The translations under genes and the position numbers were made by a program. The notes under the pieces were generated by a model. That model saw only the letters and a program-made list of their open reading frames with translations, searched no databases and was not told the DNA's origin. Below, one piece after another: positions 24,556 through 32,819 of a DNA stretch of 64,000 bases; position 1 is the first letter of the stretch; each line of letters begins with the position of its first letter. The stretch is from Microbacterium sp. LWO13-1.2 (lineage in GTDB: Bacteria > Actinomycetota > Actinomycetes > Actinomycetales > Microbacteriaceae): assembly GCF_038397725.1 (NCBI RefSeq), contig NZ_CP151634.1:1302001-1366000 (forward strand), written 5' to 3'.

Positions 24556-25065
24556 TCACTGCGCGCCGGGCATGCGCCACGAGCCGGAGGCGATGATGCC
24601 GTCGTACAACGTCTCGAGCGGCTGAAGCCTCTCGTCCGGGAGCTTCGGGAACGCGACGAGGAACTCCACGCCGCGTCGGCGCCCGGAACCGGGAGTCGCG
24701 AGCAGGTAACGCACGACATAGCCCTCGGTGCCAGCGCTCGCCTCGAGCGTGCGGTGTCGCAGGATCGCTGTATCACCGAGGGTCGCCTCGGCGCCGGCAG
24801 TGATGCGCTCGTCGACCAGCGCGTCGAGCGTGCCGAACCTCTCACCGCGGACATGCCGTTCGATGATCGGGAAGGCGAGGGGCGACTCGCGGTTCACCGG
24901 CATCATGATCGCCACGATCGAGTCAACGCGCAGCGAGCCCACGCCCTTCGGCCATCGTTCAGCCAGTCGCGAGTCGTCTGCGGTCATCCGCTCCCAACCG
25001 TCGTGAAGGGGCATCTCGTAGCTCGGCTCGACGCTCGTGAGCTGCTGGCGCAGTGAAGCGGTCAT
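24556..25065 (-). CDS. Protein of unknown function in LXG-like locus (169 aa)
   Basis: No family is recognised with certainty. The 169-residue soluble protein has no signal peptide. The mix of strands (DTAILRHRTLEA, GYVVRYLLATP, GVEFLVAFPKL) and a C-terminal helix (LQPLETLYDGIIASGSW) is reminiscent of the Mog1/PsbP/DcrB-like fold found in small actinobacterial proteins, but this is only an impression. It overlaps the gene at 25062 by 4 bp and is the last gene of the operon that starts at 27226. Immunity protein or chaperone for the 411-residue protein is the contextual guess. Confidence 0.65.
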   Translation of the reverse strand: MTASLRQQLTSVEPSYEMPLHDGWERMTADDSRLAERWPKGVGSLRVDSIVAIMMPVNRESPLAFPIIERHVRGERFGTLDALVDERITAGAEATLGDTAILRHRTLEASAGTEGYVVRYLLATPGSGRRRGVEFLVAFPKLPDERLQPLETLYDGIIASGSWRMPGAQ

Positions 25066-25655
25066 GCCGTGGCCTCGGCGCCAGCCAACTGCGGCCAGCT
25101 TTCCTTCGCCACGACCACATCGGAGGCGAGTGCGGGGTCGGAGCGCCAGAGCTCAGAGCCCTCCGCGAACAACAGCGAGGGGAGCACCATGCTCTCGACG
25201 AACGCGCGTCGCATCACGAGATCGGAGAACGACGGTGCGCTCAGGGTCAGGTTGACGAAGAGGTCGTCGTCGGCGAAGACTGCCGACCACCTCGGGTCCG
25301 AGTCCTCATCGGATGCAGAGGAGAACCATTCGAGGCCCTCGCCGATGAGCTCCGCGCGCAGAGCTCCGACCCAGCCGTCCGCACCGCTGAGCACGAACTC
25401 ACGGGCGAGCCGGATGTTCGAGATCGCCGTGAGCTGGATCCACAGTCCGAACGGTTCGACGCCCTCCGGCCAGACGAGCACGACGGTCGCATCCGTGTCG
25501 GCGGCGCTTCGCGCCATCGAGGTCAGCACGCGGATGCGCTCGGCCCCGGGAGCATCGCCGGGGAGCTGCGCTGCCGCATCGTTGAGCTCAGCATCCGCTC
25601 TCGGCACGACGATGACCCCGCTGGGCGGATCGAACAGCAGGGCGCGCTTCGGCAC
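25062..25655 (-). CDS. Protein of unknown function in LXG-like locus (197 aa)
   Basis: No family is recognised. The 197-residue protein is acidic and soluble, with strands such as ATVVLVWPEG and LFVNLTLSAP and a C-terminal tail rich in acidic and alanine residues. Its start is 2 bp after the stop of the 411-residue LXG-like protein, and its stop overlaps the next start by ATGA. Like its neighbour it ends a strand-rich domain with a helix, so the two may be distant paralogues. Its position suggests an immunity or chaperone role. Confidence 0.65.
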   Translation of the reverse strand: MPKRALLFDPPSGVIVVPRADAELNDAAAQLPGDAPGAERIRVLTSMARSAADTDATVVLVWPEGVEPFGLWIQLTAISNIRLAREFVLSGADGWVGALRAELIGEGLEWFSSASDEDSDPRWSAVFADDDLFVNLTLSAPSFSDLVMRRAFVESMVLPSLLFAEGSELWRSDPALASDVVVAKESWPQLAGAEATA

Positions 25656-25657
25656 GA

Positions 25658-26893
25658 TCAGCCCTTGCCCTGCTCCTGGGCGATGCGCTCCGCTTTGCGA
25701 CGCAGGACCTCGGCGTCACTGGCCGGGGGAGAGTCGACCCTGCCGCCGGACGGGGGAGCGTGATCCGGCACCGTCGAGCCGACGGTGCTCTTCACCTGCT
25801 CTTCGAGGAACGCCTTCAGTGAGTCCTTGATCCTCTCGTCGGAGAAGCCCTCATCGAGGACCTTCTGTCCGTACTGGCGCTTCCACCTGTCCACCAGCGC
25901 CCGCAACGCGGCATCATCGACGTCGAGGCCCCTGCCGCCGGCTTTGACCAGCTGCTCGGCCACCCCGGGGATCTTCGCGATGTCCTTCAGCAGCACGATG
26001 TCGGTGACCGGGATGACGTCGATGCCGTCAGTGACGACGTCGCCCCACGTCCCTGTGCCGTCGATGGCCTGGTCGATGGAGATGTAGAGCGCGACGCCAC
26101 CCGCCGTCAGCGCGATGCCGCCGAAGACCTCTTGGACGCCGGGCACCGGCACGAGCGAGACGATTCCCGCGTACTTGGCGATCCATTTGGCCACCGAGTA
26201 GATCTTGTCGGACGTCTCGTTGATGACGTCATCCCACTTGAGATCGTCGAGGCCCGTGCTGACCGCATTGTTGGCCACCTGGTGGAGGTCGATCCATGAG
26301 GACCAGAGCGTGTCGATCCGCTCGCCCTTCGCGTCCCAGTTCGCCACAGCCTTGTCGAGAGCTGCTTGAGCGGCGTAGATCTCCTTGCCCTGTTCGGATT
26401 CAGGATCGAACGGGCCGTACTGGCCGTCGTTCTTCTCCTTGACCGTCTCGCGTTCTTCGTTGGCTTGCCAGATCGGTGGCCACAGCTCCGGCATGCGCTC
26501 GGAGAGGCGAACGCACTGCGGGATCATCCATTCGAGTCCGTAGGCGTAGATGAGAAGGGCGGAACCGATCGAGATCAGATTGTCGCTGAGCGGTGTGAAC
26601 TGCTCGGAGAATTGTCCGGCGTACTTGCGAAGATCGTCGAGGGAGTCGCCGTCTCCCAGCTCCGTCGCTTCGCTGATCCTCTTCAGCGTGACGACGGCTG
26701 TCTGCAGCTGAGTGCCGATGACGACGATCTCGCCGGCCTTCTTCGCCAAGTACGTCGCATCATCGAGGTTGAATGTGCCGCCGACGTTCCTGTCGTTGTC
26801 GGGAACGGGAGAGCCCGCCTCGGTCTCGGTCGGACGATAGTCGGGCACGGAGACGACGCGCGTGCCGTTCTTGACGATGCCGTACTCACTCAT
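25658..26893 (-). CDS. LXG-like large protein with central hydrophobic segment (411 aa)
   Basis: The N-terminal 210 residues are helical and share motifs with the calpain-like protein: ISIGSALLIYAYG (107-119) and IYAAQAALDKAVANW (172-186). Residues about 235-290 contain a hydrophobic pair of segments (IVSLVPVPGVQEVFGGIALTAGG in two pieces), which could insert in a membrane. The last 110 residues are charged and helical with no recognised enzyme motif. It follows the 109-residue WXG100-like gene by 3 bp. Possibly a pore-forming or membrane-acting effector, or a structural substrate of type VII secretion; neither is proven. Confidence 0.72.
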   Translation of the reverse strand: MSEYGIVKNGTRVVSVPDYRPTETEAGSPVPDNDRNVGGTFNLDDATYLAKKAGEIVVIGTQLQTAVVTLKRISEATELGDGDSLDDLRKYAGQFSEQFTPLSDNLISIGSALLIYAYGLEWMIPQCVRLSERMPELWPPIWQANEERETVKEKNDGQYGPFDPESEQGKEIYAAQAALDKAVANWDAKGERIDTLWSSWIDLHQVANNAVSTGLDDLKWDDVINETSDKIYSVAKWIAKYAGIVSLVPVPGVQEVFGGIALTAGGVALYISIDQAIDGTGTWGDVVTDGIDVIPVTDIVLLKDIAKIPGVAEQLVKAGGRGLDVDDAALRALVDRWKRQYGQKVLDEGFSDERIKDSLKAFLEEQVKSTVGSTVPDHAPPSGGRVDSPPASDAEVLRRKAERIAQEQGKG

Positions 26894-26896
26894 ACG

Positions 26897-27226
26897 TCAG
26901 TCGTTCCCCTCGAGCTGGGCGAGCGCGGCATCGAGTTCGGCCCATGAGTCTCGTACGTGATCGACCTTGTTGAAGAACGCGCCGAGATCGAGGGCGATGG
27001 TCTCGGCCAGGTCCTTGGTGGTGTCTGTGAGGGCCTCGAGGGTCTGATCGAGGTTGCCGCTCGTGTCATCGATCGGGCCGAGGTTGCTCCAGTACGGCAC
27101 GTTGAACGCCATGTTCGAGAATTTGGTCTCGAAGTTCGCGAACAGATCCATCGTCTGAGCCAACGTGATGAGCGTGGCTGCCAGTTCCTCCTGGCTGATC
27201 TTGACGCCGTCGTCTCCGCTGCCCAT
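26897..27226 (-). CDS. WXG100-like small protein, first gene of the second LXG-like operon
   Basis: This 109-residue acidic protein has two predicted helices (about 12-45 and 62-105) joined by a loop with FNVPYWSNLGP, which places YWS where WXG100 proteins have WXG. The ATG at 27226 is chosen over upstream starts because GGGGAGGA precedes it at good spacing. It starts the leftward operon 26897-24556, which mirrors the rightward operon 22095-24543. It is probably the partner of the 411-residue protein. Confidence 0.65.
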   Translation of the reverse strand: MGSGDDGVKISQEELAATLITLAQTMDLFANFETKFSNMAFNVPYWSNLGPIDDTSGNLDQTLEALTDTTKDLAETIALDLGAFFNKVDHVRDSWAELDAALAQLEGND

Positions 27227-27293
27227 ATGTTCCTCCCCGGAGTGCATGGGTGTAGTTCTGCGTCGTCAGTGTATGCGCGCGACGGGGAAGGGG

Positions 27294-27315
27294 CGATGGG
27301 CAGAATTGCCCATCG
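27294..27315. terminator. Hairpin between HAD hydrolase gene and WXG100-like operon
   Basis: CGATGGGCA and TGCCCATCG form 9-bp perfect arms around GAAT, 8 bp after the HAD hydrolase stop codon (minus strand). It probably ends that transcript before the WXG100-like operon promoter. Confidence 0.6.
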
Positions 27316-27322
27316 AGCGGGG

Positions 27323-28132
27323 TCAGCCCAGCAGCCGTTCCACGACTCGGGCGAGCCCGTCGTCGTCGTTCGATGCCGCGATCTCGTCGGCGGCATCCTG
27401 TACGACCAGATCGGCACCGGCCATCGCGACGCCGTGACCTGCCCAGCGCAGCATCTCGACGTCATTGAGCGCGTCTCCGAAGGCGACGACATCCGCGCGT
27501 GAGATCCCGAGATGCTCGCACAGGCGCGCGAGCCCCGTGGCCTTGGTGACGCCCTCGGCCATCACTTCGACGAACGGCGCACCCGACAGGGTGGCCTCGA
27601 AGCCGACCAGGCCGAGAGAGCGCAGCTTGTCGAAGAGCGCCGACGGCGCCAGCTCGGGATGGCGGATGACCAGCTTCAGGCTGGGAGCGGCCAATACCTG
27701 GTCGAGCGGCACGCCGCCCATCGTGCGCGGATCGCGCTTGTGGTCGGTCAGCTGGGCGATCTCGGCGTAACCGTGCTGGGCGACGAACGTCTCGCCGCCT
27801 TCGCGCACGCTCGCGAAGAGGAGCCCGGGGATGCTGGCGCGCAGCGCTTCGGCCAGCGTGCGGATCGTCTCGGGAGGCAGCTCCTCGGCGAACAGCATCC
27901 GCCCGCTCGTCAGGTGCACTCCGTAGGCGCCGTTGCCGCACAGGGCCCAACCCTCGAAGCCGGCGTCGGCGGCGATCGCGCGCAGGCCGATCGGCTGCCG
28001 GGCGGTGACCGGAATCACATGGATGCCGCGAGACCGCGCGGCATCGAGAGCATTACGCGTGCGGGGCGTGACCGTGGATGCCGAGTCGAGGAGAGTCCCG
28101 TCGAGATCGGTGGCGATCAGCCGCACAGTCAC
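27323..28132 (-). CDS. Cof-type HAD-IIB hydrolase
   Basis: The product is a cytosolic phosphatase of the haloacid dehalogenase superfamily, Cof subgroup, 269 residues. Motif I is IATDLDGTLLDS near residue 6, motif II is VIPVTARQP, motif III is the lysine in TKATGLARL and motif IV is AFGDALNDVEML. A C2B cap domain lies between about 80 and 190. Such enzymes dephosphorylate sugar phosphates or pyridoxal/flavin precursors; the substrate is not predictable. It lies 10 bp downstream of the exonuclease III gene and is probably co-transcribed. Confidence 0.9.
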   Translation of the reverse strand: MTVRLIATDLDGTLLDSASTVTPRTRNALDAARSRGIHVIPVTARQPIGLRAIAADAGFEGWALCGNGAYGVHLTSGRMLFAEELPPETIRTLAEALRASIPGLLFASVREGGETFVAQHGYAEIAQLTDHKRDPRTMGGVPLDQVLAAPSLKLVIRHPELAPSALFDKLRSLGLVGFEATLSGAPFVEVMAEGVTKATGLARLCEHLGISRADVVAFGDALNDVEMLRWAGHGVAMAGADLVVQDAADEIAASNDDDGLARVVERLLG

Positions 28133-28142
28133 AGGCAGCGGC

Positions 28143-28988
28143 TCACGAGAAGATCATCGGCAGATCGTCGTCGTCTTCCGCGGATCCGAACGAGAGGTCG
28201 GCGACGACGGGCACATGATCACTGGGCTGTTCGCCCTTGCGCTCGTTGCGGTGGATGGATGCGCCGGTGACGGCATCCGCCAGCGTCCGCGAACCGAGGA
28301 TGAAGTCGATCCGGATGCCCTCGTTGCGTGGGAACTTCAGCCGCTGGTAGTCCCAGTAGGTGAAGCCCTCGGGGAGGAGGGGGCGCACGACGTCGGAGAC
28401 GCCCGCGTCTGCGAGCGCGAAGAACGCATCGCGCTCGAGCGGTGACACGTGCGTGGACACGCCTTCGACGATGTCGGGATCGCCGTTGTCGTGCGGGAAG
28501 GGGATGATGTTGAAGTCGCCGACCAGCGCCAAGGGCAGCTCGGGGTTCGCCGAGAGCTCGGCCGCCGTCGAGGTGCGAAGCGCCTCGAGCCAGTGCAGCT
28601 TGTAGGCGTAATGCGGGTCGTCCAGAGAGCGGCCGTTCGGCACGTACAGGCTCCACACCCGCACGCCGTCGACCATCACACCGAGCGCGCGGGCCTCGAG
28701 CGGAGCGTCTGGGCCCTCATGCCCCTTCGCGAAACCGGGCATTCCGGCGAACGCGGTCTGCACATCGGTGATCGGGAGGCGGCTCGCGATGGCGACGCCG
28801 TTCCACTGATTCAGGCCGTGCACCTCGACGTGGTACCCGGCCTCTTCGAACTGCGCGTACGGGAACTGCTCCGGCTTGCACTTGATCTCCTGCATCGCCA
28901 GCACGTCGATGTCTTCGCGCACGGCGAATTCGACGGTGCGGGTGACACGGGTGCGGATGGAGTTGACGTTCCAGGTGGCCAAGCGCAT
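28143..28988 (-). CDS. xthA: Exodeoxyribonuclease III / AP endonuclease
   Basis: This DNA repair enzyme cleaves at abasic sites and digests 3' ends of duplex DNA. The 281-residue protein shows all family motifs: TWNVNSIRTR at the N-terminus, LAMQEIK with the metal-binding glutamate, YVPNGRS with the catalytic tyrosine and asparagine, GDFNIIP, RIDFILGS and SDHVPVVADL. The ATG lies 6 nt after TAGGCT (28995-29000) with no ribosome site, which suggests a leaderless transcript. It is divergent from the quinone oxidoreductase gene. Confidence 0.95.
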   Translation of the reverse strand: MRLATWNVNSIRTRVTRTVEFAVREDIDVLAMQEIKCKPEQFPYAQFEEAGYHVEVHGLNQWNGVAIASRLPITDVQTAFAGMPGFAKGHEGPDAPLEARALGVMVDGVRVWSLYVPNGRSLDDPHYAYKLHWLEALRTSTAAELSANPELPLALVGDFNIIPFPHDNGDPDIVEGVSTHVSPLERDAFFALADAGVSDVVRPLLPEGFTYWDYQRLKFPRNEGIRIDFILGSRTLADAVTGASIHRNERKGEQPSDHVPVVADLSFGSAEDDDDLPMIFS

Positions 28989-29100
28989 GCGTCCAGCCTA
29001 CGGCCGAGGGCCGACATGCGGATGCCGCGCCCGGAGGAGCCCGCCGACCAATCGCTGTCATTCGGCCCGCCCCGCTCCTCGCGGCTAATAGGTTTCCCAT

Positions 29101-30117
29101 ATGGAGATCGGAGAGCAGAGTGTGACCGGTGCGGCCACGATGCGTGCGCTGGTTCAGGGGACGCGTGAGGGGCCCGGCGACCTGCAGCTCACGAGCAACC
29201 GGCGTCTCCCGATTGCAGGGGCAGGTGACTACCTGGTTCGTGTCGGCGCGGCCGGAGTCAACTTCGCGGATGTCATGCAGACGCGCGGAACCTACGCGAA
29301 CGGCCCGGAGGCGCCCTACGCGGCAGGCTTCGAGGCGGCGGGGGAGATCGTGGGAGTCGGAGCGGGCATCGTCGATCCGCTCTCGCTCGGCACCCACGTC
29401 GTCGGTACCGGGCCCGGGGCATTCGCGCAGTACATGACGATGCCGGCCGCAGGCGTGGTGCCGGTGCCCTCGGGGTGGAGTGATGCCGAAACGCTCGGCC
29501 TGGGACTCAACTGGGCGACGGCACTGGCGGCGCTGAAGACCCTGGGCGAGGTCGCATCCGGAGACGTGGTTCTCGTGCTGGCGGCGGCCGGCGGCGTGGG
29601 ACAAGCCGCCGTTCGAATCGCCCAACACTACGGGGCCCGTGTGGTTGCCACCGCTTCTCCCGCCAAGCACGATGTGGTCTCAGCGCTGGGCGCAGATGTG
29701 GTTCTCGACAGCGCGCGCCCTGATCTCGCCGACGAGATCCTTCGATTGACCGGCGGCGTCGACATCGTGCTGGAATCGGTCGGTCAGGCGACGTTCCCCA
29801 CGAGTCTCGCGGTCGCGAAGCCTTTCACCGGCCGGATCGTCGTTTTCGGTGCCGCCTCCGGAGACGCGGTCGTCTCGACCCATGAACTCGTCTTCGAGCA
29901 CCCGGTGCAGATCAAAGGTCTGCACATCGGCGCGTTGGCCGCTGCGGCGCCTGCTGTCTACGAGTCACTCCTCGTCGAGATCGATGCGCTCATCGCGCAG
30001 GGGGTTTACCCGCGAGGAACACCCGAGATCCATCCCCTTGCCGACGGCCCCGCCGTGCTGCGGCAATTGGAGGCGGGCCGCACCACCGGGAAGCACGCCC
30101 TCGACCCCTGGCAGTGA
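29101..30117 (+). CDS. NADPH:quinone oxidoreductase / zinc-type alcohol dehydrogenase-like protein
   Basis: This 338-residue member of the MDR superfamily (quinone oxidoreductase group) has an N-terminal GroES-like domain (VGAAGVNFADVMQTRGTY) and a Rossmann domain with VLVLAAAGGVGQAAVRIAQH. It lacks the structural and catalytic zinc ligands, as is typical for quinone oxidoreductases. The ATG follows TAGGTT (29089-29094) by 6 nt, consistent with leaderless initiation. A GTG at 29122 with GGAGAG upstream is an alternative start that would suit the usual N-terminus. The substrate is unknown. Confidence 0.88.
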   Translation: MEIGEQSVTGAATMRALVQGTREGPGDLQLTSNRRLPIAGAGDYLVRVGAAGVNFADVMQTRGTYANGPEAPYAAGFEAAGEIVGVGAGIVDPLSLGTHVVGTGPGAFAQYMTMPAAGVVPVPSGWSDAETLGLGLNWATALAALKTLGEVASGDVVLVLAAAGGVGQAAVRIAQHYGARVVATASPAKHDVVSALGADVVLDSARPDLADEILRLTGGVDIVLESVGQATFPTSLAVAKPFTGRIVVFGAASGDAVVSTHELVFEHPVQIKGLHIGALAAAAPAVYESLLVEIDALIAQGVYPRGTPEIHPLADGPAVLRQLEAGRTTGKHALDPWQ

Positions 30118-30159
30118 TGCCGGCAGCATCCGCTCGCCTCGCCTTCTACACTGGATGCC

Positions 30160-30720
30160 GTGACCGCACTCGACGCAGACCGCCAGTCCCTCCTCGACCT
30201 CATCAAGGCGGAGGCGGTGTTCCACGGCGACTTCACCCTCTCCAGTGGCAAGCAGGCGACCTACTACGTCGACATGCGCAAGCTCACGCTCGACCATCGA
30301 GCCGCCCCGGCCATCGGCCGCATCATGCTCGAGCTCGTCGGCGACCTCGACATCGCCGCCGTCGGAGGTCTGACGCTCGGCGCCGACCCGATCGCGAACT
30401 CGGTGATGCACGCATCCGTCGAGACCGAGCGCCCGCTCGACGCCTTCGTCGTACGCAAGGAGCCGAAGGATCACGGCCGCGGACGCCAGATCGAGGGCGC
30501 CGACATCGCGGGCAAGCGCGTCGTCGTGCTGGAGGACACCTCCACCACCGGCCAGTCTGCGCTCAAGGCCGTCGAAGTGCTGCGTCGCGAAGGAGCCGAA
30601 GTCATCGCCGTCGCGGTGATCGTCGACCGCAAGACCGGCGCGCAGGCCGCGATCGAGGCCGAAGGCCTGGAGTGGCGCGCCGCCTTCGACCTCGACGACC
30701 TCGGGCTCGACCCGCAGTGA
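30160..30720 (+). CDS. pyrE: Orotate phosphoribosyltransferase
   Basis: PyrE converts orotate and PRPP to orotidine monophosphate in pyrimidine synthesis. The 186-residue protein has FTLSSGKQATYYVDMRKLT near the N-terminus, VGGLTLGADPIANSV, the flexible loop RKEPKDHGRGRQIEG and the PRPP-binding motif VVVLEDTSTTGQSAL. A GTG start lies 7 nt after TACACT (30147-30152), so the mRNA is probably leaderless. Its stop overlaps the ROK kinase start (GTGA). Confidence 0.96.
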   Translation: MTALDADRQSLLDLIKAEAVFHGDFTLSSGKQATYYVDMRKLTLDHRAAPAIGRIMLELVGDLDIAAVGGLTLGADPIANSVMHASVETERPLDAFVVRKEPKDHGRGRQIEGADIAGKRVVVLEDTSTTGQSALKAVEVLRREGAEVIAVAVIVDRKTGAQAAIEAEGLEWRAAFDLDDLGLDPQ

Positions 30721-31619
30721 CGCGCTTCGCGCTCGCTGTCGACGTCGGCGGCACCAAGATGGAAGCCGCGCTCGTCGCCGACGACGGCACGCTCGTGCCG
30801 GGCAGCCGCAGTCGGCAGCCGACGGGTCGCGAGGCGACAGTCGAGACGCTCGACGCCGCGGTGGCCGCGATCATCGGGCATGCGCTGGCGCAGCTGCCGG
30901 ACGATGCCGAACTGGTCGGCGCTGGCGTCGGCAGTGCCGGCCCGATCGATCGGGACAATGGCCGGATCCTCCCGGTGAACATGCCTTTGGCCGACGGCTA
31001 CGGCCTGGTCGGCGCGGTGCGGGATGCCGCATCCACGGTGCTCGGACGTGCGATCCCGGTCGTGTTCGGACATGACGGCGGCGCACTCGCGCTCGCCGAA
31101 TCCTGGCTCGGTGCGACGACCGAGGCGCGCGCGTCGCTGTCGATCGTCGTGTCCACCGGCGTCGGCGGAGGCTTCGTCGTCGACGGTGCCTACATTCCTG
31201 GAGCATCCGGCAACGCGGGTCATCTCGGGCAGGTGCGCCGCGAAGGCGGGTTGACTCTCGAGCAGATCGCTTCGGGTCCCGCGAGCGCGGCCTGGGCGCG
31301 CCAGCAGGGGTGGACCGGCGAGACAGGGGAAGACCTCGCCAGGGATGCGGCCGCCGGCGACACCGTCGCGCGCGCCGCGATCGAGCGCTCGGCGAAGGCC
31401 GTCGGTGAGGCGCTGGCGGATGCCGCCACCCTCGTCGACCTCGATGTCGTCGCGATCGGCGGAGGCTTCTCGCGAGTATCTGATGACTACATCGAACTCG
31501 TGCAGCGGGCACTGACCGCCAGCGCGGCCCACGACTACTCACGCCGGACACGCGTCGTGCGCTCCGGCCTCGGTGACGAGGGGCCGCTCATCGGCGCCGC
31601 GGCGTTGGTGCTGCGGTAG
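30717..31619 (+). CDS. ROK family sugar kinase lacking the CxCG zinc motif
   Basis: The product is a 300-residue ATP-dependent hexose kinase of the ROK family. It has the phosphate loop VDVGGTKMEAAL at the N-terminus, GHDGGALALAE, and the adenosine motif STGVGGGFVVDG. The ROK signature is altered: GNAGHLGQVRREGGLTLEQ replaces the usual GEIGH and CxCGxxGCxE zinc loop. It is coupled to pyrE by GTGA and followed after 4 bp by anmK, so it may phosphorylate an amino sugar or another hexose in cell-wall recycling (inference). Confidence 0.85.
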   Translation: MTRFALAVDVGGTKMEAALVADDGTLVPGSRSRQPTGREATVETLDAAVAAIIGHALAQLPDDAELVGAGVGSAGPIDRDNGRILPVNMPLADGYGLVGAVRDAASTVLGRAIPVVFGHDGGALALAESWLGATTEARASLSIVVSTGVGGGFVVDGAYIPGASGNAGHLGQVRREGGLTLEQIASGPASAAWARQQGWTGETGEDLARDAAAGDTVARAAIERSAKAVGEALADAATLVDLDVVAIGGGFSRVSDDYIELVQRALTASAAHDYSRRTRVVRSGLGDEGPLIGAAALVLR

Positions 31620-31623
31620 CCGG

Positions 31624-32775
31624 ATGCGCATCCTCGGCCTGCTCTCCGGCACCTCGCACGATGGGATCGACGTGACCGTCGTCGATTTCGAAGAGCGCGA
31701 CGGCGCACTGCGCGGAACCGTGCTGCACGAGGACAGCGTCCCGTACGCCCCCGAGCTGCGGGCGCGTCTCGTCGCCGCGCTCCCACCGGCGCCCACCACG
31801 CTGGCCGAGGTCTGCGAGCTGGACACCCTGATCGGCCAGGCCTTCGCCGAGGTCGCCGCTGACGCCGCGGCATCCGTCGGCGGAGTCGATGCAGTCTGCA
31901 CCCACGGCCAGACCGTCTACCACTGGGTCGACGGGGGCCACGCGCGCGGCACACTGCAGATCGGCCAGCCGGCGTGGATCGCCGAACGCGTCGGCGCTCC
32001 GGTGATCTCCGACGTGCGCATTCGCGACATCACCGTCGGCGGGCACGGCGCACCGCTGGTGTCGTTCCTCGACGAACTGCTCCTGCGCGGACGCGCGGGA
32101 GTCTCGGCGGCGCTCAATCTCGGCGGCATCGCCAACATCACCGTCGTCGGCCCCGAAGGTGTCTCGGCCTATGACGTCGGCCCGGCCAATGCTCTCGTCG
32201 ATGCGGTGGTCGTCGCGGAGGGGCTGAACGACGTCGGCTACGACGATGACGCGCGGATCGCGCGCGAGGGTGCCGTCGACGAGGCGCTGCTCGCCCGGCT
32301 CCTGGCCGACCCGTACTACGCGCTCGCCGCCCCCAAGAGCACCGGCAAAGAGCACTTCCATCTCGGCTACGTGCGCGAGAACCTCGTGGGACGGGAGATT
32401 CCCGTCGCCGATCTCGTGCGCACCCTCACCGAGCTGACGGTGCGCACCGTGGCGCAGGATGTACGGGCCGCCGGCATCGGGTTCCTCGCCGTCTCCGGCG
32501 GCGGCTGCCACAACCCGCTGATCATGGAGGGACTGCGTGCGGCCCTCCCCGACGTGGCCGTCGTCCTCGCCGACGAGCTCGGAGCATCCGCAGACAGCAA
32601 AGAGGCGATCCTCTTCGCCCTGATCGGCTGGTGCACGCTCCATGGTGTGCCAGCGGTGGTCCCGGGTGGAACCGGAGCCCGGGAACCGCGGATCCTCGGA
32701 ACGATCACCCCCGGCGCGGGCCCGCTGCGGATGCCGGAGCCGGTCGCGGAAGTGACGAGTCTCACCCTGACCTGA
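31624..32775 (+). CDS. anmK: Anhydro-N-acetylmuramic acid kinase
   Basis: AnmK opens and phosphorylates 1,6-anhydro-MurNAc to MurNAc-6-phosphate in peptidoglycan recycling. The 383-residue protein has GLLSGTSHDGIDVTVVDF at the start, THGQTVYHW, LQIGQPAWIAE, ALNLGGIANITVVG, YDVGPANALVDAV and the C-terminal VSGGGCHNPLIME. The ATG is 4 bp after the ROK kinase stop. A hairpin at 32789-32819 terminates it. Confidence 0.93.
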   Translation: MRILGLLSGTSHDGIDVTVVDFEERDGALRGTVLHEDSVPYAPELRARLVAALPPAPTTLAEVCELDTLIGQAFAEVAADAAASVGGVDAVCTHGQTVYHWVDGGHARGTLQIGQPAWIAERVGAPVISDVRIRDITVGGHGAPLVSFLDELLLRGRAGVSAALNLGGIANITVVGPEGVSAYDVGPANALVDAVVVAEGLNDVGYDDDARIAREGAVDEALLARLLADPYYALAAPKSTGKEHFHLGYVRENLVGREIPVADLVRTLTELTVRTVAQDVRAAGIGFLAVSGGGCHNPLIMEGLRAALPDVAVVLADELGASADSKEAILFALIGWCTLHGVPAVVPGGTGAREPRILGTITPGAGPLRMPEPVAEVTSLTLT

Positions 32776-32788
32776 ACCAGGGTGGTGC

Positions 32789-32819
32789 GCGGCGCCGCTC
32801 AGTGCGAGAGCGGCGCCGC
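32789..32819. terminator. Bidirectional terminator shared by anmK and fructokinase genes
   Basis: GCGGCGCCGCTC and GAGCGGCGCCGC form 12-bp perfect arms around a 7-nt loop. The right arm lies inside the last codons of the convergent kinase gene (stop at 32799-32801). Confidence 0.75.

Noticed and set aside
22095..27226. Complete type VII secretion system
   Set aside because: No EccB/C/D/E, mycosin or YukB-type genes are present; only cargo-like and partner genes are seen.
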